Of a DNA stretch of 64,000 nucleotides, positions 1 through 11,009 are shown piece after piece. Made by a program: the position numbers and the translations under genes. Numbering within the stretch: the stretch's first letter is position 1; every line of letters starts with the position of its first letter. The notes below the pieces were generated by a model. The model searched no databases. It was not told the DNA's origin and worked only from the letters and a program-made list of their open reading frames with translations. Source of the DNA: Artemia franciscana. Lineage: Eukaryota > Arthropoda > Branchiopoda > Anostraca > Artemiidae. The stretch lies in assembly GCF_032884065.1 (NCBI RefSeq), contig NC_088882.1:37802519-37866518 (forward strand), read 5' to 3'.

Positions 1-120
1 CATAGGATAGTCATCTGAAAGGTAGAAGGATTTTAGGGGGCTTGTCATTTTTTTCAGAAGGAATAAAGGTTTGTTTTAAGAAAAAGAATTAATAAGCAAA
101 TTTGGATTCTTATTAAATAT
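1..120. repeat. Inverted duplicate of 6,912-7,033
   Basis: This stretch is the reverse complement of 6,912-7,033 at high identity, with scattered substitutions and small indels. The similarity fades at about 120 and may continue past the left edge. It overlaps the 3' part of the Penelope-like fragment, so the shared piece may belong to that element's end. Its presence beside both histone units suggests either two insertions of one element or an inverted rearrangement of the unit's left flank. Confidence 0.8.
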
Positions 121-288
121 GAGAGAGTTTACAACTGCTCTTTTCACTTGTGGGGGGTGATTTGAATTAAAATGAAGATGTCTATGGTTATGTTTTAGCT
201 TTCGATAGATAGTAAAATCCAGTTTATCAGTATCACGAATAATTAGCAAACCTAAAAACGGTTGTTTATTTTCGATTTTCAATTTCAA
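76..288 (-). mobile_element. Penelope-like retroelement reverse transcriptase fragment
   Basis: The minus strand holds a 70-codon open stretch containing FTIYRK, then HLHFNSNHPPQVKRAVV. This resembles the conserved block just downstream of the catalytic motif in Penelope-like reverse transcriptases (typically YRKPTHT..YL.F.S.HP...K..VV). PFLGLLI at its start fits the usual PFLDVLV. The catalytic motif itself would lie to the right (289 and up) and is not recognisable there, so this is a short relic. The family assignment comes from remembered motif patterns; fragment status is clear from its length. Confidence 0.6.
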
Positions 289-933
<645 letters not shown>

Positions 934-963
934 TGGTCCCCCTGAACTTTCCCCCTCCCCAAC

Positions 964-979
964 GGCCTTTTCAAAGGCT
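964..979 (+). terminator. Histone mRNA 3' stem-loop of H4 (unit 1)
   Basis: GGCCTTTTCAAAGGCT followed by ACCA. It forms a six-pair stem (one G-U) with a four-base loop UUCA, 30 bases after the H4 stop. The position, 16-nt size and trailing ACCA match the stem-loop that replaces the poly(A) tail in replication-dependent histone mRNAs. The loop departs from the usual UYUH because its third base is C, which would be expected to weaken stem-loop binding protein recognition. Confidence 0.85.
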
Positions 980-983
980 ACCA

Positions 984-1604
984 AATCTTTTAGACACTTT
1001 CTAGCTCAGGTTTTTGAGCGTTTTCTTTGTTGTGACTTTAAATTGTCGGTAAATATTTTTCTTTTTTCTTCTCAGGTACAATATCTGATCAGAAATATGC
1101 AAACAAATTTTCCATTGCTATTTTACTGTTTTTAGCTTTTCCTTGCATATTTTTGAATAAAGTTGTGCATTCACACCATGGAATTATTCAAAGAAATAAT
1201 GGTTGCTATTTAACTGCACAAGCCCATTCTTTCATGTTCAAATGAAGATAGTAGGTACGGAGGAAAATGGGTTCCTACTCTTTGCTAAATTGCCGCTAGA
1301 CCTTACAATTTGGACAAAAGTATTGCAATAGTTATTTGCAGTTAATAAACAAGTATTATAAGCTGGCAAAATTTTAGCTAGCAAATGAATTTCCTTGTAA
1401 ACTGAATCTGAGAATGAAGCCCAAAATCATGAGTTTCAAACTACAACAAAAGCCATCCGACTGTCTTTAATTTAGAGGTCGGGAAATATCAGCAAATCCA
1501 CTTTTAGCTGGTATTCATTTCAATACTTTTCTTTTGTGCATTTCAATGCTAAGCAATGAGCATATTAGTTTGTTCCAACGCTGCTTTTCGTCTTTTAAAA
1601 TACA
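984..1604 (+). repeat. H4 3' flank, paralogous block (unit 1)
   Basis: Aligns base for base, with about one difference per 15-20 bases, to 8,517-9,067 plus 9,244-9,270. Unit 2 carries two insertions relative to this copy: 150 bp after the unit-2 base matching 1,567, and the 1.7-kb dispersed element at the point matching about 1,592-1,596. This copy is the uninterrupted ancestral form. No gene is visible. Confidence 0.9.
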
Positions 1605-2883
1605 AGACGACATAAACCTATAAAATTGAGATTATGTCTGATTATAAAGTAACAGTTTGTTGCCGTTTTTTTTTAATTTATTTATTTATGATTCATTATG
1701 TTGTTTTTTTTAAGTAAAACTTGAAAATATACTGCAGAAAGGGACATTTTTCCCGTTTAAAACAATTCCTTTATCAGTGGAACGTATATTAAAACTTTCA
1801 GATAGCCTGAGATCGAAACTAATAAAAGTGGGTTTATTTGTGATTATATAGCAACAATTCGTTATGCGTTTTTAACTTTGGCAAAAAATTTTTCATTTGT
1901 GTTTTAACCTTTTGCGTTTTTTTTTATTTTATTTATGATTTCTAATGTTTGTTTTTAAGCAAAAATTGAAAATATACTGTGGAAAGGAACATTTTCCTAG
2001 TTTAAAACAATTCCTTTTTTTGTGTAGAACGAGTATTAAACTTTCAAATATCCTCTGATCGAAACAAATAAAATGCAGTTTGCTTCAACTTTGCCCCCCC
2101 CCTGCATCTCAAAAATATTATAACACCATTTTTATCTTTTCAAATATAATGCTAAAATAAGGTAAAATTTATTTTTATTAGAATGCAAATTTGACATACA
2201 AGCCTCAAAGTTTCAACATTTTGAGCCCTTTGAAATACAAGACTATAAGTAATAAAAGCCTTTGTTTCGAAAAAAAATGCATCCGAGTTTTTTGACTCAT
2301 CTTTGGTTGAAAACTGTCGTGCTAAAGGGATTCTGATAAAAAAAAAAAAAAAAAAAGAAATTCAGAGATGCTTGTTTTTAAAAGCCTCCTTATCCTCCTC
2401 ATATCCTCCCTCTACTACCACTAATAGAGACTTTAATACAAAAATCTAAAAGGCAGACATTTCTTACTTACTTATTCATATAAATATATTGATTGTGATT
2501 GTGTCAAATACTTTTTTTTACGATTAGGCTAATTTGTGATTTCTATAGTTTGATATTAAACAAACTCAAAAATATACTCCAGCAAGGGACACTCCTCAGG
2601 TTACAAATAGTTTAGTTTTATGTGGTATGTATATTGAAGTTTTATATAGGCTGTGATTAAAACAAAACAAAAACAAGTCATTTCCACTCCCCCCCTCCCT
2701 CGGCGTCTTGAAACCTTACAACGTAATTCTTGTCTTTTTAAATATAATACTAGAATAAAATGAAATTCATTTTCATTGGATTACGAGTTTGACACTTTCA
2801 GCCTCAAATTTAGGTGTCGTTTCTTATTTCTTTATCTTCTGTGTTTTTAGTTTGAGTCTTGGAATTAATTTCAGTGCGATTTT
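1605..2883 (+). repeat. H4-H1 intergenic spacer, paralogous block (unit 1)
   Basis: Matches 11,010-12,270 along its length. The spacer is itself built from degenerate repeats. A segment with TTTGTGATT, then AAAATATACT, then GTTTAAAACAATTCC, then CGAAACAAATAAAA occurs at about 1,640-1,830, 1,840-2,080 and, more diverged, 2,470-2,670. The block following the second (about 2,090-2,220) recurs after the third (about 2,690-2,820). No coding sequence or promoter motif was recognised. Confidence 0.85.
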
Positions 2884-2904
2884 GCTAACACACAATGTGT
2901 TAGC
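2884..2904. other. Perfect hairpin at the H1 deletion junction
   Basis: GCTAACACA and TGTGTTAGC form a nine-pair stem around a three-base loop. It lies between spacer sequence that matches unit 2 up to about 12,275 and the H1 tail remnant at about 2,913. The hairpin is not present in the unit 2 sequence, so it marks the edge of the roughly 1-kb loss that removed H1 here. Confidence 0.7.
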
Positions 2905-2912
2905 TAATTTAA

Positions 2913-2926
2913 CAGTTAAAAAGTAA
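2913..2926 (+). pseudogene. H1: Histone H1 remnant: last codons and stop only (unit 1)
   Basis: The last Lys-Lys codons and TAA (2,924-2,926), together with the following bases to about 2,955, match the end of the H1 pseudogene of unit 2 (13,322-13,355). The rest of H1 and its promoter, about 1 kb present in unit 2, are missing. With the stem-loop downstream this is the 3' tip of a deleted H1 gene. Confidence 0.8.
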
Positions 2927-2958
2927 TGTGTGCAATAAGTTATCCTGCAGTATCAAGC

Positions 2959-2974
2959 AGCCCTTTTCAGGGCA
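2959..2974 (+). terminator. Histone mRNA 3' stem-loop left from deleted H1 (unit 1)
   Basis: AGCCCTTTTCAGGGCA, a five-pair G/C-rich stem with the canonical UUUC loop, 33 bases after the H1 stop codon. It is a near-ideal histone stem-loop stranded without its gene. The matching position in unit 2, which does retain H1 coding sequence, has been deleted. Confidence 0.88.
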
Positions 2975-3231
2975 ATCAAAGCAAATGCTCGAAACTTTCT
3001 GTTCAGAAGGTTATAATGCTATAAATTTCCAATTTTGACTCTCCACTTTTCCCTTTTCAAGTAATTCATCTGTTGTTTGAGCCCAAAAATACGTTGTATA
3101 ATATTTACTTTTGCATTCTAGCGCTATTGCTGTCTAAAAAAAACAACCCCATATTAAAGAAGAGATTTGAGAGCTGGCTCGCAAGGTTGAAGCTTGATAT
3201 TAAAGTGCTCACATTGATAAATATACAAATA
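2975..3231 (+). other. H1 3' flank, no gene (unit 1)
   Basis: AT-rich sequence that is absent from unit 2, where the bases after the H1 stop jump almost directly to the SINE. No gene or motif was recognised. It shows what unit 2 lost (about 265 bp). Confidence 0.6.
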
Positions 3232-3505
3232 TATCGCCATAGCCGAATGGGTAGAGCGGCGCCTTCAAATTGTGGGAGCGGAGGTACCATTCCTGACTAG
3301 TCTGAGCGAGGCTGATGAATCATAACTTATAAAATTATATCAATCAAAAATAATAACAGTTTAAAAATAACAAAGTGTAAATCGTAAGAGTTGAGGTGTC
3401 ATTCCAACTAGACTTATAAATACTAGTACTATTTTACAGTAAAACAACATAAATATAAATAGTTTCGCTTAATTTCCTTTTCCAATCTTTTCAAAAAAGA
3501 AAAGG
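3232..3505 (+). mobile_element. tRNA-derived SINE-like repeat (unit 1 copy)
   Basis: A tRNA-like head starts near 3,234. TAGCCGAATGGG at 3,240-3,251 matches a Pol III A box, and GGTACCATTCC at 3,283-3,293 matches a B box at nine of eleven positions, with the 43-base A-to-B spacing of a tRNA. A second B-box-like segment, GGTGTCATTCC at 3,395-3,405, sits in the same local context (GAGG before, ACTAG after), so the unit looks like a partial dimer. The parent tRNA is not identified. The same repeat lies at 13,383-13,660, and both belong to the duplicated histone unit, so this is one ancestral insertion. Confidence 0.65.
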
Positions 3506-3905
3506 TTTGATACAAAAAGTTTAGACTCTTAAAATGACTGTTGTTGTTGGTATTGTTTTCTTATTTAACAATACAACACATTAATCGCAATCTTTGCAAA
3601 AACAAAAAAAAAGAACCACAGATTACCTAGAAATGACTCGCTAGGCCTCTGAGCAGAAATTGTTCGCCTAAGTAGAGCAGTTCCCTGAATATACCTTAGA
3701 ATATACGATACAAAAAGTTCAGACTCTAAAAATGACTGTTGTTATTGGTATTTTTTTTCTTATTTAACAATACAACACATGAATCGAAATCTTTGCAAAA
3801 ACAAAAAAGAAGAACCACAGATTACCTAGAAATGACTCGCTAGGCCTCTGAGCAGAAATTGTTCGCCCAGGTAGAGCGGTTTTCTGAATATACGGTAGAA
3901 GATAG
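3506..3905 (+). repeat. 198-bp tandem repeat, 2 copies (unit 1)
   Basis: Two head-to-tail copies starting near 3,506 and 3,707. Each begins GATACAAAAAGTT, passes through ATGACTGTTGTT and ends in a tRNA-like stretch AGGTAGAGCGGTT. The same unit occurs about 5.6 times at 13,661-14,768, so copy number has changed since the histone units duplicated. Confidence 0.88.
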
Positions 3906-3909
3906 AATA

Positions 3910-4400
3910 CGTTAGAAGTCTTTGATTAAAGTCAGTTGTTTCGTGGCGCTCTTGAAGGAGCAAGTACATTGGTGTTATTGATGCTACTGAAAGACAAAAG
4001 TAGTTGAACTGTACAATGAAGTTGAGGCCGAAAACATTTTAAGGGACTTTGAACACAGACCAATCAAAGACTAACTTTAAAGTAAGTTTTTGATCTAAGA
4101 CAATTGCTTAGGCGGTGCTATTGAAGGAACAGGTAGACTTTTGCTATAGATGCGATTGAAAGACCAAGGCAATTTGAAGTGTACAATGGAGTTGGGCCTG
4201 ACAACATATGAAACGGATTGGGACATGGATAAATCAAAGACTAATTTTAAAGTAAGTCTTTGATTTAAGTCAGCTATATATGCGGTGCTATTGAAGGAAC
4301 AAGCAGAATTGTGGTGTAGATGCTATTGAAAGACAAAGGTATTTGAACTGTCCAATGGAGTTGAGCCTGAAAATATATGAAGACGATTTGGGCATAAATA
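3910..4400 (+). repeat. 169-bp tandem repeat, 3 copies
   Basis: Three diverged units start at about 3,917, 4,085 and 4,256 with GTCTTTGAT or GTTTTTGAT. Each contains GGTGCTATTGAAGGA or a variant, then TGCTATTGAAAGAC, then CAATGGAGTTG. No counterpart is present beyond unit 2's 198-bp array, so this lies outside the duplicated histone unit. No coding potential was seen. Confidence 0.8.
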
Positions 4401-4528
4401 CACTGTTCAATCAGCTTTTATCATAAATTGCTGCTAAAATGCCCCCAAGGGAATATATTGAATGGCACGCCATCTTCTTGGAAATCAGAAATGAGTGTGA
4501 GTCCACTGTTGTTTTGGCTTAGCTGACG

Positions 4529-4780
4529 AGCCAATAAAAAAAGTCAAAAATTGTGACTTGTGACAAAAGTGATATTATAAGCCCCCAGTATATTTGACCG
4601 ATCGAGGCGATGCCCCATGGACTGAAGGATCAATTCCGGCATAAAAGAATTAATCATTTAAAACTGTATGTGTGTTGGTGGCTTTCAACTTGATTTAATT
4701 GCCGGAATGATCGACTAAAATATCTTGGGGGCTTATAATGTCACTTTGGTTACAATTTTTAACTTTATTTATTGGCTTGG
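4529..4780. mobile_element. Short inverted-repeat (MITE-like) element, about 250 bp
   Basis: The ends are inverted copies of each other for roughly 70 bases with a small indel. The left arm runs AGCCAATAAA, then AAAATTGT, then ATTATAAGCCCCCA at about 4,574-4,587. The right arm is its complement, with TGGGGGCTTATAAT at 4,726-4,739 and TTATTGGCTT near 4,777. The centre carries no open frame. No clear target duplication was found, so the superfamily is unassigned. Confidence 0.6.
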
Positions 4781-4870
4781 ATAAATGTCAGTCAAGTGTT
4801 GGCATTTATTTATTACCGACAGATGGAAATCAAGGAGATGTCCAACTTTAGTCACTTCTGTTTTTCTTTT

Positions 4871-6580
4871 CAAACAGTTCGTGGTAACGAACTGTAGTAA
4901 GGAGCGACCCGGCTCAATAGAAACCAAAACTCTAAAAAATGGAATTTTGAGAACAATAGCTACATCAAAAGAATCGAATTTTAATGCTGATTTTAAATAT
5001 ACAAGTTTCATCAAGTTTAGTCTTACGCTCCAAAAGTTACGAGCCTGAGAAAATTTGTGTTATTTAAGAAAATAGGGGGAAACACCCCCTAAAAGTCATA
5101 GAGTCTTAACGAAAATTACACCATCAGATTCACCGTATCAGAGAACCCTACTGTAGAAGTTTCAATCTTCTATCTACAAAAATGTGGAATTTTGTATTTT
5201 TTGCCAGAAGGCAGATCACGGATGCGTGTTTATTTGTTTGTTTTTTTTTCTTTTTCCCAGGGGTGATCATATCGACCCAGTTGTCCTAGAATGTTGCGAG
5301 AGGGCTCATTCTAACGGAAATGAAAAGTTCTAGTGCCCTTTTTAAGTGACCAAAAACATTGGAGGGCACCTAGGCTCCCTCCCACGCTAATTATTTTCCC
5401 AAAGTCAACGGATCAAAATTCTGAGATAGCCATTTTATTCAGCGTAGTCGAAAAACCTTATAACTATGTCTTTGGGGACGACTTACTCCTCCACAGTCCC
5501 CTCAGGAGGGGCTACAAGTTACAAACCTTGACCAGTGCTTACATATAGTAATGGTTATTGGGAAGTGTACAGGTGTTTTCAGGAGGATTTTTTGGTTGGG
5601 GGGAAGGGTTGAAAAGAGGGGGATATACTGGGGGAACTTTCCATCGAGGAATTTGTCATGGGGGAAGAAAATTTCCATGAAGGGAGCGCAAGATTTACTA
5701 GCATTATTTTGAAAAAAAACAATGAAAAAATAAATAGGAAAAAGTTTTTTCAGCTGGAAGTAAGGAGCAGCATTAAAACTTAAAACGAACAGAAATTATT
5801 ACCCATATGAAGGGCTCACCTCCTCCTAATACCTCGCTCTTTGCGCTAAAGTATTTTTAGTAATTTCAACTATTTATTCTACGGCTTTTGTGATCCAGGG
5901 GTCATTCTTGATGAATTGGGCCAAAATTTAAGATTTAGTGTAAAGAGAGAGGTACTGACGAGGGGGCGAACCTTCTCATATGTGTAATAAAAACATGAGA
6001 ATAAAAAATTCTTTACGTAAGCTAGTTTATAAGTTACGTATATCTTTTACTAATAAAAATATTCGTAAAAAATTAAAAGTTCTAGTTGCCTTTTTTATTA
6101 ACCAAAAAATTGGAGGGCAACTAGGCTTCCTCCCCCGCTCTTTTTTTCTCAAAATCATTCGATCAAAATTATGAGAAAGCCATTTAGCCAAAAAAAAAAA
6201 AAAAAATGCAAATTTTGTTTTAATTATTCCTCTGCGGAGAGCCAAAATCAAAACATGCATTGATTCAAAAACGTTCAGAAATTAAATAAAAAAAAAAGTT
6301 TTTTCAACTGAAAGTAAGGAGCGACTTTAAAACTTAAAACGCACAGAAATTACTTCGTATATGAAAGGGGCTGCTTCCTCATCAACGCCCCGCTCTTTAC
6401 GCTAAAGTTTTTTACTGTTTTAAAAAGAAGAGTTGAGAGAAAGAGTCAAACTTTAGCGTAAAGAGCGGGGCGTTGATGAGGAAGCAGCCTCTTTCATATA
6501 CGAAGTAATTTCTGTGCGTTTTAAGTTTTAAAGTCGCTCCTTACTTTCAGTTGAAAAAACTTATTTTTTTTATTTAATTT
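4871..6580 (+). mobile_element. Dispersed 1.7-kb element with terminal fold-back, copy 1
   Basis: Aligns end to end with 9,272-11,009. The left end starts TCAAACAG with an eight-pair hairpin, CAGTTCGTGGTAACGAACTG, at 4,875-4,894, then AGTAAGGAGCGAC. Two related internal modules each carry TCTAGT(T)GCC, then ATTGGAGGGCA, then TTATGAGA or TCTGAGA (5,327-5,525 and 6,078-6,190). A second module with AAGTAAGGAGC, then AAAACTTAAAACG, then GCTAAAGT appears forward at 5,745-5,865 and 6,290-6,412 and inverted at 6,457-6,566, making the 3' fold-back. There is no protein-coding frame of recognisable family. A non-autonomous element is the simplest reading; the superfamily is unknown. Confidence 0.85.
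6279..6580. repeat. Terminal fold-back (hairpin) of dispersed element, copy 1
   Basis: The left arm (about 6,279-6,411) and right arm (about 6,455-6,580) are reverse complements. Over the central 108 bases I count one mismatch. A loop of about 45 bases separates them and contains CTGTTTTAAAAAG. The arms differ from those of copy 2 at many sites, yet within this copy they agree, and the loop is in the opposite orientation from copy 2. Confidence 0.92.
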
Positions 6581-6697
6581 CTTATAAAAGATGTAATCAG
6601 CTTGGCGCTATTAGAATAAGGAAACGAGTTTGTTACCAAGAATATTATTTTACTTTGAAAAAAAATCATTATAATATAAATATATATATAAAAAAAG

Positions 6698-6817
6698 ATT
6701 CCAACAGCACCCGGTGTTCCCAGGTGGTCACCCATCCAAGTACTGACCGGGCCCGACGTTGTGTTATTTCCAGGATCTGACGAGACTGGGTACTTTCAAC
6801 GTGGTATGGCCGTTGGC
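6698..6817 (-). rRNA. 5S rRNA: 5S ribosomal RNA gene or close pseudogene
   Basis: Read on the minus strand, 120 bases begin GCCAACGGCCATACCAC and end GGTGCTGTTGGAATC, directly followed by T6 (A6 at 6,691-6,696 on plus), the normal Pol III terminator. The C-box region (GGTCAGTACTTGG, then GGATGGGTGACC) is intact. The closing helix pairs CCAAC with GTTGG. Compared with the Artemia 5S as I remember it, most positions agree. Differences appear at the first base, in the A-box area (GGAAATAACAC here) and after GTGACC. These could be a variant or early decay. It lies between two histone units, an arrangement I recall reported for Artemia. Transcription cannot be judged from sequence alone. Confidence 0.85.
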
Positions 6818-7308
6818 TGAGAAATTTTGTAACAAAATGGTTGTTGATCTACAAACTGAAAAAAAAAATAAAATTCCTAGTTTTAGAGTCATGAACCAAG
6901 GTTTTTAGTAGACAAATATTTAAAAAGAATCAAAATATGTTCATTAATTCTTTTTCTTAAAACGAACCTTTATTCCTTCTGAAAAAATGACCAGCCCCCC
7001 AAAATGTTTCTACCTTTGAGATGACTACCCTATGGCTTCCTAGGCTAGTTTATATCAGTCCAATTAGAGGGTTTTTGAAACTTTATTAATTGTAACAAAA
7101 TAGTTTAGCCTCAAATATATATTTAGATTTTGTTGGGGTATAATTTAAGGATTTTTAAGGAAAATATCTCCCCAGCCTTCGGTAAATTCGTGTCCTTTGT
7201 TACTAGATAAATGTGAAAGTTTTCCTTTTCACATTCAGCATCCTTAATTTCATAGCTTTTTCCATTCCGGGAGTGGTTCGATGCTATAGAGTGATTCAAT
7301 GAATTTGT
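6818..7308. other. Spacer between 5S gene and H2A, no gene seen
   Basis: AT-rich sequence containing the inverted duplicate of the window's first 120 bases at 6,912-7,033. The remainder (7,034-7,308) has no recognisable gene. It is the region 3' of H2A and 5' of the 5S gene; no clear 5S upstream element was identified. Confidence 0.55.
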
Positions 7309-7324
7309 AGCCCTGAAAAGGGCT
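7309..7324 (-). terminator. Histone mRNA 3' stem-loop of H2A (unit 2)
   Basis: On the minus strand AGCCCTTTTCAGGGCT forms a perfect six-pair stem with the canonical UUUC loop, 44 bases beyond the H2A stop codon and followed by ACAAA. This element is intact although the H2A coding region is broken. Confidence 0.92.
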
Positions 7325-7368
7325 GTTGGTTAATTTAGGGTAGGTCTTGGAGCTAAAATTAGATTCAT

Positions 7369-7726
7369 TTAGGCCTTTGCCGGTTTTTCAGTCTTCTTTG
7401 GTAGAAGGACTGCTTGAATATTGGGCAAAACGCCTCCTTGGGCAATGGTAACCCACGACAGTAGATTGTTTAGTTCTTCATCATTTCTAATGGCTAGCTG
7501 AAGGTGATACGAGTTTCTTTGTTATCTCTTGTAGCATTTTCAGCAAGCTCATCAATACTCCATCACCGCTGCAAAGGTAAACGGGTGCCCCTGCACCAAC
7601 CCGCTCTGCATATTTACCCTTTCTCAGAAGACGGCGGATCTTTCCCACTGGGAATTGGAAACCTGCCCTGTTTGAACGGGACTTTGCGTTTCCCTTCACT
7701 TTTCCACTTTTTCCTCTTCCTGACAA
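7369..7726 (-). pseudogene. H2A: Histone H2A pseudogene (unit 2)
   Basis: Core histone H2A, recognisable from [17 protein letters not shown] and [11 protein letters not shown] at the N end, through [13 protein letters not shown], to the C-terminal tail [15 protein letters not shown] ending TEKPAKA and TAA at 7,369-7,371. The start codon is TTG at 7,724-7,726 where ATG is expected. An extra base follows the Val-Tyr-Leu codons. A deletion removes the codons around LAAEVLE, and a further small deletion removes part of the IIPRHLQLAI region. Total length is 358 bases against about 375 for an intact gene. It is divergent from H2B across a 218-bp shared promoter region and keeps its 3' stem-loop. 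This is a recent pseudogene, because most codons are still H2A-like. Confidence 0.93.
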
Positions 7727-7944
7727 GGTTTCCAGGTTACAGAATTCACTCGGACTCTTCTTGATCACGAAGAAATTAAAAGTGATGCCTATTCTTGAAA
7801 GCGCAAATAACTTATACTCCGGCCAGCGAACTGAGTTCCTCTGACAAAAGAATTGTGCGCGAACTGTAGTTGGTATATAAACGGGTCAAATTTTGTAAAT
7901 GCTATCCATTTAACAATTGGATTTCGTTAAGGCATCTTTTAACC
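7727..7944. promoter_or_regulatory. Bidirectional H2A-H2B promoter region
   Basis: A 218-bp gap between the divergent H2A and H2B coding starts, the usual animal pairing. For H2B, TATATAAA at 7,873-7,880 is a good TATA box 65 bases before the ATG. For H2A, TATAAG on the minus strand (7,811-7,816) is a weaker candidate 85 bases upstream. No clear CCAAT pairs or octamer were found. Confidence 0.7.
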
Positions 7945-9271
<1,327 letters not shown>

Positions 9272-11009
9272 TCAAACAGTTCGTGGTAACGAACTGTAGT
9301 AAGGAGCGACCCGGCTCAATAGTAAACGAAACTCTAAAAAACGGAATTTCGATGCTAAAAGATATATCAAAAGAATCGGATTTTTATGCTGATTTCAAAT
9401 ATGTAAGTTTCATCAAGTTTAGTTATTGTCATCAAAAGTTACGAGCCTGAGAAAATTTGCCTTATTTTGGAAAATAGGGGGTAACGCCCCCTAAAAGTCA
9501 TAGGATACACCATCGCATTCAGCGTATCAGAGAACCCTATAGAAAAAATTTCAAGGTCCAATCTACAAAAATGTGGAATTTCGTATTTTTTGCCAGAAGA
9601 CAAATCACGGGTGCGTGTTTATTTGTTTTTTGTTTTTTTGTTTGTTTTTTTTTCCCAGGGGTCATCGTATCGACCAAGTGGTCCTAGAGTGTTGCAAGAG
9701 GGCTCATTCTAACGGAAATGAAAAGTTCTAGTGCCCTTTTTAAGTGACCAAAAAAATTGGAGGGCACCTAGGCCCCCTCCCACGCTCATTTTTTTCCCAA
9801 AGTCAACGGATCAAAATTTTGAGATAGCCATTTTGTTCCGCATAGTCGAAAACCATAATAACTATGTCTTTGGGGATGACTTACCCCCCACAGTCCCTGG
9901 GGGAGGGGCTGCAAGTTACAAACTTTGACCAATGTTTACATACAGTAATGGTTACTGGGAAGTGTACCGACGTTATCAGGGGGATTTTTTTGGTTTGAGT
10001 GTGGGGTTCAGGGGAGGGGGCTATATGGGAGGATCTTTCCTTGGAGGAATATTTCATGGGGGAAGAGAAATTCAATGAAAAGGGCGCAGGACTTTCTAGC
10101 ATTACTATAAAAAAAACAATGAAAATATAAACATGAAAAAGTTTTTTCAATTGAAAGTAAGGAGAAGCACTAAAACTTAAAAAGGAACAGAGATTATTAC
10201 GCATATGAGGGGTTCTAAAAATACTTTAGCATAAAGAGCGAGGTATTTAGGAGGAGATAAACACTTCACTCTTTATGCTAAATTTTTTTTAAATAATTTC
10301 AACTATTTATTCTACGGCCTTTCTGATTCAGGGGTCATTCTTAAAGAATTGGGATAAAACAAGATTTAGTGTGAAGAGCGAGGTATTAACGAGGGGACCA
10401 ACCCCCTCATATATATAATCAAAAATATAAGAATATAAAAGTTTGTTACGTAAGTTAATTCTTAAGTTACGTATTTTTTTTTTACTAATAAAAACGTTCG
10501 TTGAAAATAAAAGATCTAGTTGCCTTTTTAAGTAACCGAAAAATTGGAGGGCAACAAGACCTCCTTCCCCACCCCTTATTTCTCAAAATCGTCTGATCAA
10601 AACTAAGAGAAAGCCATTTAGCCAAAAAAAGAATTAATATGCAAATTTCATTTTAATAATTTATGTACGGAGAGCCAAAATCAGTCATGCATTAATTAAA
10701 AAACTTTCAGAAATTAAATAAAAAAAACAAGTTTTTTTAAATGAAAGTAAGGAGCGACATTAAAACTTAAAACGAACAGAAATTACTCCGTATATGAAAG
10801 GGGCTTTTCCTCCTCGACACCCCGCTCCTTGCGCTAAAGTTTGATTCTTTCTCGCAACTCTACTTTTTAAAACAATAAAAAATTTTAGCGTAAGGAGCGG
10901 GGTGTCGAGGAGGAAAAGCCCCTTTCATATACGGAGTAATTTCTGTTCGTTTTAAGTTTTAATGTCGCTCCTTACTTTCATTTAAAAAAACTTGTTTTTT
11001 TTATTTAAT
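9272..11009 (+). mobile_element. Dispersed 1.7-kb element with terminal fold-back, copy 2
   Basis: Same architecture as 4,871-6,580: 5' hairpin CAGTTCGTGGTAACGAACTG at 9,277-9,296, AGTAAGGAGCGAC, two TCTAGTGCC/TTGGAGGGCA modules (9,725-9,920 and 10,510-10,625), and a 3' fold-back. Compared with the empty site in unit 1 (GTCTTTTAAAATAC near 1,590-1,603), the insertion left no target duplication and perhaps lost one base. No protein-coding frame of known family. The element starts TC and has a 3' hairpin without target duplication, which recalls Helitrons, but the large fold-back and the AT-rich 3' end lacking CTRR do not fit well. Confidence 0.85.
10713..11008. repeat. Terminal fold-back (hairpin) of dispersed element, copy 2
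   Basis: Left arm 10,713-10,842, right arm about 10,885-11,008. Over the 110 central bases I count about one mismatch between the arms. The reverse complement of the loop (10,843-10,884) aligns with the plus-strand loop of copy 1 with about five differences in 59 bases, while the direct orientation does not align. The loop is therefore inverted relative to copy 1. Confidence 0.92.

Noticed and set aside
3232-3300. A genuine tRNA gene
   Set aside because: A and B boxes are present, but no convincing acceptor stem or anticodon arm forms, and the sequence continues as a longer repeat shared by both histone units.
5333-5548. Open frames in the dispersed element and the 425-bp array (for example 5,333-5,548, 9,731-9,928, 60,926-61,132)
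   Set aside because: They recur because the underlying DNA module recurs; there is no protein family resemblance and they occur on both strands.
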